In this document: one piece after another, positions 1 to 8,372 of the stretch
Numbering within the stretch: the stretch's first letter is position 1
Layout: every line of letters starts with the position of its first letter
Assembly: GCA_037447655.1 (NCBI GenBank)
Contig: JBBHKE010000063.1
Span: 207,863-229,023, forward strand
Length of the DNA stretch: 21,161 nucleotides
Origin: Zygnema cylindricum
Lineage: Eukaryota > Streptophyta > Zygnematophyceae > Zygnematales > Zygnemataceae
Reading direction: 5' to 3'
Position numbers and translations under genes: made by a program
Notes under the pieces: generated by a model
Databases searched by the model: none
The model's input: the letters and a program-made list of their open reading frames with translations, nothing else
Told to the model about the DNA's origin: nothing

Positions 1-230
1 GCATATGAATAAGTAATCTAACCAAGTAATAATAGATAAAATAAATGAATGAAACGGCGGAAACGGAAAGAAACAGAGAAATAAATAGAGAAATAAACAA
101 ATAGACGAATAAACAGACAAACAAATGAACAAAAAAAAAATCAACAAAAAACCAAACAATAACATAAACAAATAAATAAACAAGTACACCCTAAATAAAC
201 AAGTGGTAAACAATAAAAAGACAAGCGTAC

Positions 231-1177
231 TCGGGGCTTGTAGGGTTTCTTCTTGCGGACGGCAGTTTTCAAAGAGTGATTTTCGCAGACCATCGCCCAA
301 TCATGGAAGCTGCCCTCCCAAAAAAGAAGAAAAAAAAAGAAAGCAACAACAATAATCAATAATTAACTTCAAAAAACGAAAAAAAGGAGGGAGGGAGGGA
401 GGGAGGGAGGGAAGGGAAGGGGAGAGGGAGAGGGAGAGGGAGAGAAAGAAAGAACAGGGGAAAAACGAAAATCATTAAAAAAAAGTGTGAAAATCAATTG
501 CAAATGAGGCGAGCTAATGAGCAACAAAAAAAGAAAAATAAAATGAACAGAGTATTAAATCCGGAAATTTATCATTCATTATTCACAAATTCGAAACCAT
601 AACCTTTAACTCAAAAAAAAAACACACAAACTCTCATCTTGCATTTAAAAATCTCAGGGGAAAAAAAAAAAAACAGAAAAAAAGAATCGTACATCAAAGC
701 CATTCTCATTCCCCCAAAACAAAACTGAAGCCCGAGACAAATCACAATTTTCCAAAAAACCCTAAACTGCCCTTAACCTTCTTTCTTCAACCCTAAAATA
801 CTTCCAGTCGACACCCTTACCAAACTTTAACCTAGACCTAAGCCCCAAACTAAGGAAAATCGCCTATCCCTCCCCTCCTCTCGCCCCGTCCTCCCCTCTC
901 CCCTCTCCCCTCTCCCCTCTCCTATCCCTCTACTCCCCTATTCCCTTCTCCCCTTCCATACTTTCCCCTGCCCATTCCCTCCTCTCCCTCTCCACCCCCC
1001 GCGTGGCCATTTGTACGGTCCGTACTTGACAGCTGTCGCCTGATTCCAGAAGTACGGATCCAATAATGAGTAGGCGGAAAACCCCACCGACCCCCAAAAA
1101 ATCCCCTCAAAAACTCCTTTGTCCGTATGCGGGACTCCGGGATCTCCGGTATACGCTGGACCGAACATTTTCTCCAT
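231..1177 (-). CDS. Probable complex I ESSS/NDUFB11-like subunit, two exons (may continue leftward)
   Basis: Two exons are proposed on the minus strand. Exon 1 runs from 1177 (ATG) to 996, and exon 2 from 309 to 231. Exon 1 ends after two bases of a codon at GG|GTGGAG. Exon 2 begins after GGGCAG| with the one base needed, so the phases agree (87 codons). Exon 1 has MFGPAYTGDPGVPHTD, a hydrophobic stretch VFEGIFWGSVGFSAYSLL and DPYFW. Exon 2 has HDWAMVCENHSLKTA and KKKPYKPR. This order (GDPGVPH, one membrane segment, a DPYFW-like motif, then HD-AM...E...K-A...K-PY) is what I recall of the plant ESSS subunit of mitochondrial NADH:ubiquinone oxidoreductase, a small single-span inner-membrane protein. 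The assignment is from memory. The context AAAATGGAG and an in-frame TAA 15 nt upstream support the start. The 3' end is uncertain: a donor CGA|GTACGC may lead to another exon, or the frame may read on to a stop at 141. The whole exon 1 reading frame is conserved in a second copy (3189-3371). Confidence 0.55.
384..446. repeat. (GGGA)n/(GGGAGA)n microsatellite
   Basis: About six tandem GGGA units pass into GGGAGA units. The tract lies in the intron of the minus-strand ESSS-like gene, where it reads as a pyrimidine tract upstream of the acceptor at 310-311. Confidence 0.9.
869..994. repeat. CCCCTCT-type pyrimidine microsatellite
   Basis: Imperfect CCCCTCT and CCCTCTCC units with interruptions. 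The tract abuts the donor of the ESSS-like gene, where on the gene strand it is GA-rich. Confidence 0.85.
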
Positions 1178-1195
1178 TTTGTACGGACGGAATTA

Positions 1196-1415
1196 GGGTT
1201 TAATATTTAGGGTTAGGGTTTAGGGTAAGGGTTTGAGGTTTGGGGTTTTGGAGTCTTAAGGTCTAGGATTAGGGCAGGATATTAGGGTTAAAGTTTAGGA
1301 TTAAAGGTTGGGAGTTTAGGGTTTAGGGTTTGAGGTTTAGAGTTCAGGTTTTAGGGTTTCAAGGTTCGGTTTAGGGTTTGGGGTTAAGGATTTAGGGTTT
1401 AGGTTTCAGGGTTTA
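1196..1415. repeat. Degenerate TTTAGGG interstitial telomere-like repeat
   Basis: Many TTTAGGG, TTAGGG and GGTTTAGGG units are mixed with degenerate forms. On the gene strand of the ESSS-like gene these are AAACCCTAA motifs, the nearest lying under 20 nt from the ATG. This matches the plant telo-box promoter motif, but the length also fits relic telomeric or satellite DNA. The stretch 1425-1995 that follows holds only short repeats (ccaggaacggt at 1584 and 1651) and no supported gene. Confidence 0.75.
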
Positions 1416-1998
1416 AGAGGACATCAATGGCTATACCGGCAAATCCGAAATTCTGTTCTTCATAAAAATCATATTTTCTATTCTTTTTCGTACTCTTTAA
1501 AAATACCTCAAAACTCAAAAATCAGACGTATATTTCCATAGAAAAGAAAATCGACTAAACAGCGACTAGATTTTTCCCGGTGGACCAGGAACGGTCAAAA
1601 GGAAAAAAAAAAAAGGATTTTTTGGGTTTTTTAGGGTTTTTTTAAGACCAGGAACGGTTAAAACTAAGAAAAAACGGTTTAAAAACTGCAAAACCAGAAA
1701 TTCGCTGGATCGTTTTCTGGAAATGTACTGTTTCTGGAATTCTGCTCCCATAAATAGTCTCATGAGGCGACAGCTGTCCATGGCGACCATTCGGTCGCGT
1801 GTTTTTGTCCTTTTTTTTTAGAAATTAACTAATTGAGAGAATTTAGTGCGGAATCTTTTCGTATTATTAGACTTCTCTGTGTTTTTCAGTTTCAGTTTGT
1901 CGAAACGTGACTAATGTCACGAGGTGTTGAACTAACTGGAGGCGCCACGTCAGATATTTTTAGGTCTGGGAAATGACCCAAGCAAAAAGAGATTGGTA

Positions 1999-2502
1999 CA
2001 CCGCGCATCGCAATTAGAGTAGTGAAAAAATTAGAGTAAAATAAGAGAAAAACATAATTAGAGTAATCTACTCTAATTTATGTGATTGAACTTTTTCAAA
2101 ATGGAATTTACTATAATTTATGCGGTGTACTCTAATTTGGCAAGCTAATATCCTCTACTGTAAATAGGGTATTTGTACAGAATCTGACAAAACGTACAGT
2201 TTATTGTCACTATGACGTTTGCACTACGCGGTTTGTTAAAAAGCAGTTTCATGATAATGGCCTGTATTATATCATTATTTGTACTTTTCTACTTATAAAA
2301 GTACAAGTTTGCACGGTCGGCCGTCGTCCGTACTACTCCACACTATTTAAAAATAGCATATATTAGAATTAAAAACGCTAATTAAACTTTACCTTAAATA
2401 GTACAATGAAAAAATTAGAATCATCTACTCTATTTGATGTAATAGAGTCAAAATTTCGAGCGACCGAATTAGAGTAATTTACTCTAATTACGATTCGCGG
2501 TG
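1999..2502 (+). mobile_element. MITE family A, copy 1 (504 bp)
   Basis: The terminal inverted repeats are about 26 bp. The left end reads CACCGCGCATCGCAATTAG and the right end is the reverse complement of CACCGCGAATCGTAATTAG. TA lies directly outside both ends (1997-1998 and 2503-2504), fitting a TA target duplication as in Tc1/mariner-derived MITEs. There is no transposase-like ORF inside, so the element is non-autonomous. The AT-rich interior carries repeated ATTAGAGTA words. The stretch 2505-2738 to its right holds nothing recognisable. Confidence 0.85.
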
Positions 2503-2738
2503 TACAGCTTATTGAGTGTGGTAATCGTACACTTAAATGTACGGATGCTATACAAATTCTATGTACTTCAGCATTCCATGAAAATTACGTTTCGGCAAAA
2601 AGAGGTACGGACGTGTGAAAAGGACGGAAAGCGAAAAAAATGAAAGTCCGAGAGGACATTTTTTGACTTTTTAGCTGCCCTGATATGGATTATTTTTCAT
2701 TTTATGTTATTATAAAACATTTTATTTAGTGTTTACTA

Positions 2739-2937
2739 CACCGTAGATCGTATTTAGCGTGTAGAAATTATTAGAGTAAAGAAAAAATTAGCGTCATTAA
2801 TTATAATTCAGTGCCAGGAGACATGGCAAATTATGGTCCACGTCCTTAAATAGCGTCATTTATTCTATTTAAGGTTCAAGGGTCAAAATTTAGGGGCGCC
2901 GAATTAGTGTTCAACATGCTAAATACGATCGACGGTG
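2739..2937 (+). mobile_element. MITE family B, copy 1 (199 bp)
   Basis: Ends read CACCGTAGATCGTATTTAGC and the inverse of CACCGTCGATCGTATTTAGC. TA flanks both sides. The interior ggagacatggcaaattatggtccacgtcc is shared with the copies at 4503 and 8087. It is the most diverged of the three and lies 12 bp from family A copy 2. Confidence 0.85.
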
Positions 2938-2949
2938 TACTGTACTGTA

Positions 2950-3090
2950 CACCGCGCATCGTAATTAGAGTAAAAAAAGAGAAAAAAAGAATTAGAGTAA
3001 TTTACTCTAATTTATGTGATAGAACTGTTTTAGAAAGGAATTTACTCTAATTTATGCGGTGTACTCTAATTTGGCAAGTTAATATCCTCT
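2950..3090 (+). mobile_element. MITE family A, copy 2 (cut by assembly gap)
   Basis: It starts with the same tip (CACCGCGCATCGTAATTAG after TA at 2948-2949). It follows copy 1 closely through tatgcggtgtactctaatttggcaag and then runs into the N gap. The right half is missing from the assembly. Confidence 0.85.
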
Positions 3091-3100
3091 NNNNNNNNNN
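3091..3100. other. Assembly gap (10 N)
   Basis: Ten undetermined bases. A MITE ends abruptly on one side and the second ESSS-like exon region begins on the other, so local order and copy number across this point are unproven. Confidence 0.99.
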
Positions 3101-3188
3101 GTTTTGGAAGCTTGGCTGGAATTGGAGTTTGGGATTTGAGGGTTGGAAGTTTAGGATTTGAAATTGGGATTTTAGGCTCCCTCTCCAC

Positions 3189-3371
3189 CCCCCCGCGTGG
3201 CCAGTTGTACGGTCCGTACTTGACAGCTGTCGCCTGATTCCAGAAGTACGGATCCAGAAGTGAGTAGGCGGAAAACCCCACCGACCCCCAAAAAATTCCC
3301 TCAAAAACCCCTTTGTCCGTATGCGGGACTCCGGGATCTCCGGTATACGCTGGACCGAACATTTTCTCCAT
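3189..3371 (-). pseudogene. Second copy of the ESSS-like first exon (orphan exon or haplotype duplicate)
   Basis: This is a near copy of the exon at 996-1177. Within the 60-codon frame six bases differ. Five are silent (TTA/CTT, TTG/CTG, GGG/GGA, GGA/GGG) and one gives Lys to Asn just before WPRG. The G run at the donor is one base longer (seven against six), so this copy ends in phase 0 and would be out of frame if spliced to an exon like 309-231. No second exon is visible: the sequence to the left is unrelated and then hits the N gap at 3091-3100, with a transposon fragment beyond. Homology continues about 150 bp upstream of the ATG but is weaker there than in the frame. It may be a truncated duplicate, the stub of an intact gene broken by misassembly, or the other haplotype placed in tandem. 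I call it pseudogene only because it is incomplete here. Confidence 0.5.
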
Positions 3372-3388
3372 TTTGTACGGACGGGATT

Positions 3389-3520
3389 AGGGTTTAAGGT
3401 TTAGGGTTTAGGGTTAGGGTTAGGGTTTAGGGTAGTGGAGTTTTAAGGTCTAGGATTGGGGCAGGATTTTAGGGTTAAAGTTTAGGATTTGAAGGTTGGG
3501 AGTTTAGGGTTTGAGGTTAA
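3389..3520. repeat. Telomere-like TTTAGGG repeat beside second ESSS-like exon
   Basis: TTTAGGG units and their degenerate flanks align with those at 1196-1330, including shared non-telomeric words such as aaggtctaggatt and gggttaaagtttagga. It is therefore part of the same duplicated segment as the exon. From about 3525 to 3965 I see T-rich and GTAC-containing sequence with no gene. Confidence 0.7.
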
Positions 3521-3965
3521 GGTCGGTTCGAAGGTTTTGAGTTTTAGTTTTTTTTAAGTTTTTTAGGGAAAGAAAGTTTTTTTTTTTCTTTTTTTTTTTT
3601 TAGGCTTTTTTTGGATAGGATTTGGATAGGCCTTTCAAAGAAAGAGATATGATTGGGTTTGCGACGTGCGATTAAAATGGATCTGCGACGGAAGTTACAG
3701 AAAACGACAGAAAGTACAGAGTTCTAGAAAGTACAGATTTGTCGTACGGACAAAGTATAGACGTGCCAAGTTGCCAACCGTCGTTATTTGTACGGCCGCA
3801 ATGTAATTATTGGTGATATTGGGAGATAAAATCATAAAAGGTACACTGTTGTCTGCACTTCAGCAAAGACGATAATAAATCCAACATGTGCTACGAATTT
3901 GCACATGTAAAAGTCGTATCGTATTCGTTGAACAGCGGGAAAAAAAAATCGAATTTGAACATGTA

Positions 3966-4462
3966 CACCGCGAATCGTAATTAGACTAAATTACTCTAAT
4001 TCGGTCGCTCGAAATTTCGACTCTATCACATGAAATAGAGTAAATGATTCTAATTTTTTCATTATTCTATTTAAGGTAAAGTTTAATTAGCGTTTTTAAT
4101 TATAATATAGGTTCGTTTTAAATAGTGTGGAGTAATGGACGATGACTATGTAAAATTGTACTCATTATTAAGTAAAAAGTACAAATAATGATTTAATACA
4201 AGCCTTTATTATGTAACGCTTTAACAAACCCACGAGTCACGGCGATCCAGATGCAGCGTAAAATGCGTTTGGCCAAATTTTGTAACGAATACCCTATTTA
4301 CAGTAGAGGATATTAGCGTGCCAAATTAGAGTACTTAAATAAATTAGAGTAAACTTCATAGTTGAAAAACCACTATCACATAAATTAGCATTAATTACAC
4401 TATTTATTTTTTTTAGTTTTTGTACTCTAATTTTTTCATTACTCTAATTACGATTCGCGGTG
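3966..4462 (-). mobile_element. MITE family A, copy 3 (497 bp, inverted)
   Basis: A full-length relative of the element at 1999-2502 in opposite orientation. Both tips (CACCGCGAATCGTAATTAG) and internal words such as ccctatttacagtagaggat match the reverse complement of copy 1. It is flanked by TA at 3964-3965 and 4463-4464. Confidence 0.85.
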
Positions 4463-4502
4463 TACTGTACTTTTTGCACTTGGGGTTGCATTTTGAAAGG
4501 TA

Positions 4503-4701
4503 CACCTTGAATCGTTATTAGCGTATAGAAATTATTAGTGTAAAGAAAAAATTAGCATCATTCATTCTAATTTAGTGCTAGGAGACGTGGCAGATTATAA
4601 TTTACGTCCTTAAATAGTGTAATTTATTATATTTAAGGTATCAATGTCAAAATTTTGGGGTGCCGATATCGCGTACATAAGGCTAATAACGATTCACGGT
4701 G
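4503..4701 (+). mobile_element. MITE family B, copy 2 (199 bp)
   Basis: The tips are CACCTTGAATCGTTATTAGC and the inverse of CACCGTGAATCGTTATTAGC, flanked by TA (4501-4502 and 4702-4703). It has the same length as the other two copies and is very similar to the copy at 8087-8285. There is no ORF. Confidence 0.9.
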
Positions 4702-4797
4702 TACATATCTTGAGCAACTTTTGTGAGTTTCGTTGGTAGTCTATCGTGACACGTAGCCTAATCGTCCAGCGTGTCGCGACTCTTTCTTTTCTTACAC

Positions 4798-6116
4798 CTG
4801 ACAACCATATTTGTTCAAATCGCATAGTACGCAAAAAACGAACGCGCGAATAATACGTAAGTTTTACATTTGACGATTTTTAAAAATTGTTAGAATGCGT
4901 ACCCGATTATGAATCCGTACTATAAACAATTTAATTTTTCATGTGCCGCAGTTGGTACATTTCACGTTAAATGAGCGCTCTCCAATTGTAAGTATGTAAA
5001 TAGCTATCGCACACCATGTGTGTATCGACTCTTCTACATCAACTGGTTACAAACGACTGCTAGACAATCTAGTACGGCAACCGTAGGGCCACATACCAAT
5101 AAATGCTTCGACAACGACTTCAATGGCAGTTTTAGTGGCCTTTTCTGTGGAGTTTTAATGGCGCCTTCTCTGTAAGAAAGGGCAGTCGCAGAGTAACTCA
5201 AACTTACCGAGCGCAAATGGTGCAACGTCTCTTTTTTAAAAATTCCGTTCAATTGTCGTCCAGTTTTCGCTGCAGAAAGTACTAAGCAAATTTTAACGAA
5301 AGGTTCAAAAATCACGAATAATACGTAGGAATCGTCAAAAATGAAAAATTAACACGAATAAAACAATTATGCTGACAACCATAGTTATTCAATTCATGGG
5401 AATTTTATCTTTTTTTCCGATTTTTACGTAGTATTCGTCGATTCTATACTTTTCTAAATTTCGTTCAGTTTTCGCTGTACGGTATACAAAAATGTACGAA
5501 AATTGTCCCCTTAACCCTAAAAAAATATTAAAAATATCTTAAAACGAACGAGAAATATACGAAAATGTACGGAACTATAGGGAAAGTGTACCCTAAAAAT
5601 CATAAAATTACGGAAAATGTAGGGCGGTTGTACTAATATATACGATATTACACGTAATGTACAAAAATGTACCCTACAACTGTAAAAACCCTCGTTAAAC
5701 AACCCTAAAAAATACATAAATACACAAACACAATATGTCAAGGTACGGATATTTTAATGCAGTATAACAGAGTGATACGGAAATGTACGAGAATGTACTC
5801 TAAAAGCCTTAGAATCATAATCGTCAAAAGTACGGACATTTACGAACATTGTACCCAAATGAACGAAAAATATACGACAGTTGTCTTGAAATATATGCAA
5901 ATGTACGAGAATGTACCCTTAGAACCCTACAACCCCCCCCTTAAATAACCATATACGTAGTAATATATACGGACACACGACGTAAATGTACAAAAATGTA
6001 CGGATACATAGACGGGTACGCATTTTATCAATTTTAAAAAGTCGTTAGATGCAAATCGTACGTAGTATTCGCGCGTCCGTTTTGGTCTTAATATGCGATT
6101 TGAATAACTATGTTGA
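4798..6116. mobile_element. 1.3-kb element with long (~120 bp) terminal inverted repeats
   Basis: The left end (4798-4922) has ttcaaatcgcata, acgcgcgaata-tacgta, atgcgtacccg and atccgtac. These recur inverted and in the same order at the right end (about 5995-6116). Divergence is substantial (perhaps a quarter of positions by eye). A third partial copy of the tip (gacaaccatagttattcaa) lies at about 5373. Long inverted repeats without a recognisable transposase resemble non-autonomous Mutator-like elements. I could not define a 9-bp target duplication, so the class is inference. Confidence 0.55.
5480..6010. repeat. GTAC-rich degenerate repeats inside the long-TIR element
   Basis: Words of the form aaatgtacgaaaatgtacccta recur at about 5561, 5658, 5781, 5901 and 5986 with irregular spacing. 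Apparent short ORFs on both strands here are simply what this repeat yields. Confidence 0.6.
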
Positions 6117-6457
6117 CAACCTACCTCGTCAAGGTGTAGTTGATAAAAATTTAAGTGAATGCCTCGCGAATGAATATCCTAGTATTGGCAGGAATCTCTC
6201 TAATGTTATTTGCGTATAAAAACAAAATAAGCGGTACAGCTCGGTACGGATAGGTGCGAATTTTTGTGAACTACCCCACTTTTCGTCTAGTGGAACGCCA
6301 CCATAATACTTTAAATGAAAACAACGCACTTCCATTTTGTGTACTATAGGGTACGACCCCGTGTACTTGTAACTTAACGAACTTACTTTGTTTTTTAGCG
6401 CGGCCCCCGGCGGACCCAGATTTCAAGTGTCTCTATGTGTTTACTCGAAATTGCTAC

Positions 6458-6817
6458 TTAACTTTGTAACGATTGTATACGTTGACAATGTCTGTGACGG
6501 TTGTCAACGTGCACAATCTGTCTTGCCGCACCGTATTTTTCGAAACTTTTTGAAGCGTCGCAAGACACATCGTAATTTTTGAAGCGATTTGGTTTGTCGC
6601 ATGTCATTGCGTGACATCGTAGATGTACATCTTTGCACCCGTGGTTGTACAACATGCCTTTGCGTAAACCTCTCCCGTTCGGCCACCATGTCTTTGCATT
6701 GACGGCCATCATGACTTCACAAATTTTGCACCTTCGCAGATTTTTCATTTTACGTGAAATGACGATACACCATCGAGATCCCTTCAAAAAAATACCGTAC
6801 AAAGTGCATGCGAACAA
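6458..6817 (-). CDS. Doubtful 119-codon ORF with clustered Cys/His
   Basis: This open frame has spaced Cys and His residues (RRCKICE, NHGCKDVHLRCHAMTC, SCDASK) that look superficially like a zinc-binding arrangement. I do not recognise a family. An overlapping frame on the same strand and frames on the other strand are also open, there is no clear splice context, and flanking DNA is repeat-rich. It could be a relic transposon gene or chance. The wider stretch 6120-7570 shows no other supportable gene apart from the next entry. Confidence 0.15.
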   Translation of the reverse strand: MFACTLYGIFLKGSRWCIVISRKMKNLRRCKICEVMMAVNAKTWWPNGRGLRKGMLYNHGCKDVHLRCHAMTCDKPNRFKNYDVSCDASKSFEKYGAARQIVHVDNRHRHCQRIQSLQS

Positions 6818-6935
6818 AAACTAACAACCCCTATACTTTTTTCAGTCGTCAAAAACTTTTGAAAACTTTCACATGTGGGAATATGTTTTCGTATTTGTGT
6901 AAACGGTTCTACTTTGCTTAAAACACTTTGCCGAT

Positions 6936-7214
6936 GTGGTCCATGATAAGTTTGAAGATGACGTGATAGTGAGTTGGAAAAATACAAGTCGACAAATTTT
7001 TGTACATCTTAAGTTCGAGAATGACGCAAATCGTACTATACAAATTTGCGATTTCTTCGTAAGGTTGAATCTTAGGCAGTACAACGCTAAGTTTGAAAGG
7101 AAAACAACAGAAAAAAAAATCCGGAACTTATCCACATGGGGTCGTACTCTTAGTGAATATGGGATAAAAAGTGTTGGTGAGTCCATTAAATTTTTACACT
7201 ATCGTACCGTTTAA
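6936..7214 (+). CDS. Doubtful 92-codon ORF, unrecognised
   Basis: The frame contains KFEDDVIVSWKN, RQIFVHLKFENDANRT and CDFFVRLNL and ends in TAA. Composition is protein-like and contains an internal echo (KFEDDV / KFENDA). A 105-codon frame on the opposite strand overlaps it, so coding status is unproven. I know no family match. A short repeat, gagttcgcaNgcgtgaa, occurs twice to the right (about 7261 and 7406). Confidence 0.2.
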   Translation: MVHDKFEDDVIVSWKNTSRQIFVHLKFENDANRTIQICDFFVRLNLRQYNAKFERKTTEKKIRNLSTWGRTLSEYGIKSVGESIKFLHYRTV

Positions 7215-7784
7215 CGAACCCTAACCGTTGTTCTTTTTGAGTTGTGATGACTTGTGGGACGAGTTCGCAGGCGTGAAAACCTCATAATTTTTCAGCATGT
7301 AAAGTGTTCTAATGATGTTGTTGGAGTAACATATCGAGGCCAAAAATATGGAAAATAATGGGTTAGTTTTTCAGCAGATGATAGCTGGTGTTCAGGTGCG
7401 TGAAGAGTTCGCACGCGTGAACAATGTGAGTTCTTAAACAAGTGAAACTGCCCTAAGAGCGTTAATGCCTTTTTATCAGGAGTCTAAAAGTCCAATCCCC
7501 CAAATTCCGCCTCAGATTATTTATTTTGTACTCCGCGTCTCCGTGGCAAAAACCTTTTAGGCGTTTGTACTCATAGCAAGAATGTAGGTTTTTTTTTTGA
7601 GCTCGCTCCGCAATTAATCTTTTTTATGTCAATTAGAGTGGAGCTACGGTATTGTAACCGTGATAAAATAATAAATAAGGTTAATAATGCTTTTGTAAGT
7701 CGGATGTATTTGTGGATAATGAATCTCCACGTAGACACTTTGTCGTCGATATTTATTAGAGAATTGATCATCGCAGTGACTATT

Positions 7785-8080
7785 TTGGTTGCGCGCAGTC
7801 ACTTACGTCACATGTCAAATATTGCACATTTGAAAGTACACATTGGTACAAGTTAAGTACAGTTTGAGTTTAAATTTGACGGTCAATCAGTTGAACAGCT
7901 TCGACTTTCAAAACATTGTAACAACCGGTTGAATTTCGCCGCGTTTGTGAACGTCGACCGTCATAATAAAGTCAACGATTCACACGGCCGACCAAGGTTT
8001 ACGGCAACAAAACTAAGGCAACCACATGTAAATAAAGTGCTGCACACAGTAACTTTCTCACTTTACGTGAGGTCCACTCT
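7785..8080 (+). repeat. Diverged solo copy of the foldback arm
   Basis: Shares gcgcgcag, aaatttgacggtcaa, gaacgtcgaccgtcata, attcacacggccg, ggtttac-g-aacaaaact, gccacat-taaataaa and tttctcactt in the same order as 8460-8735, with many substitutions. It is an older copy of the same arm without visible TA/CACC tips. The sequence to its left (7571-7780) holds nothing recognised. Confidence 0.7.
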
Positions 8081-8086
8081 ACGTTA

Positions 8087-8285
8087 CACCTTGAATCGTT
8101 ACTAGCGTATAAAAATTATTAGTGTAAAGAAAAAATTAGCGTCATTCATTCTAATTTAGTGACAGGAGACGTGGCAGATTATGGTCCACTTTCTTAAATA
8201 GTGTAATTTATTATATTTAAGGTATCAATGTCAAATTTTTGGGGTGCCGATATAGCGTACATAAGGCTAATAACGATTCACGGTG
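8087..8285 (+). mobile_element. MITE family B, copy 3 (199 bp)
   Basis: It is nearly identical to the element at 4503-4701 and the same length. TA lies at 8085-8086 and 8286-8287. It sits directly beside a diverged copy of the arm of the foldback element at 8373. Confidence 0.9.
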
Positions 8286-8372
8286 TAGCTCTCACTTTGA
8301 TACACACGTTGGCTTTTTAACTTTGGCCGCAAAATTGAAATCTAATCGTGACGCTATTTTATTTCGACGCTA

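Larger units (their letters stand above)
310..995 (-). other. Intron of ESSS-like gene with complementary GA and CT tracts
   Basis: Read on the gene strand, the intron starts with about 125 nt of purine-rich GGGAGAGGGG-type repeats (870-995). Near its 3' side it carries CTCCC/CTCTCCC repeats (384-446). Between them is AT-rich sequence with no recognisable gene. The two tracts are complementary in composition and in large part in register. Confidence 0.5.

Noticed and set aside
1566-1790. Minus-strand frame starting MVAMDSCRLMRLFMG, sharing the 14-mer AGGCGACAGCTGTC with the ESSS-like exon
   Set aside because: The shared word is short and palindromic at its core, the rest does not align, and the frame runs into A/T-rich repeats; too weak to call an exon.
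5757-5948. Plus-strand 63-codon frame rich in Met/Tyr
   Set aside because: Falls in the GTAC-type repeats within the long-TIR element; opposite frame is equally open.
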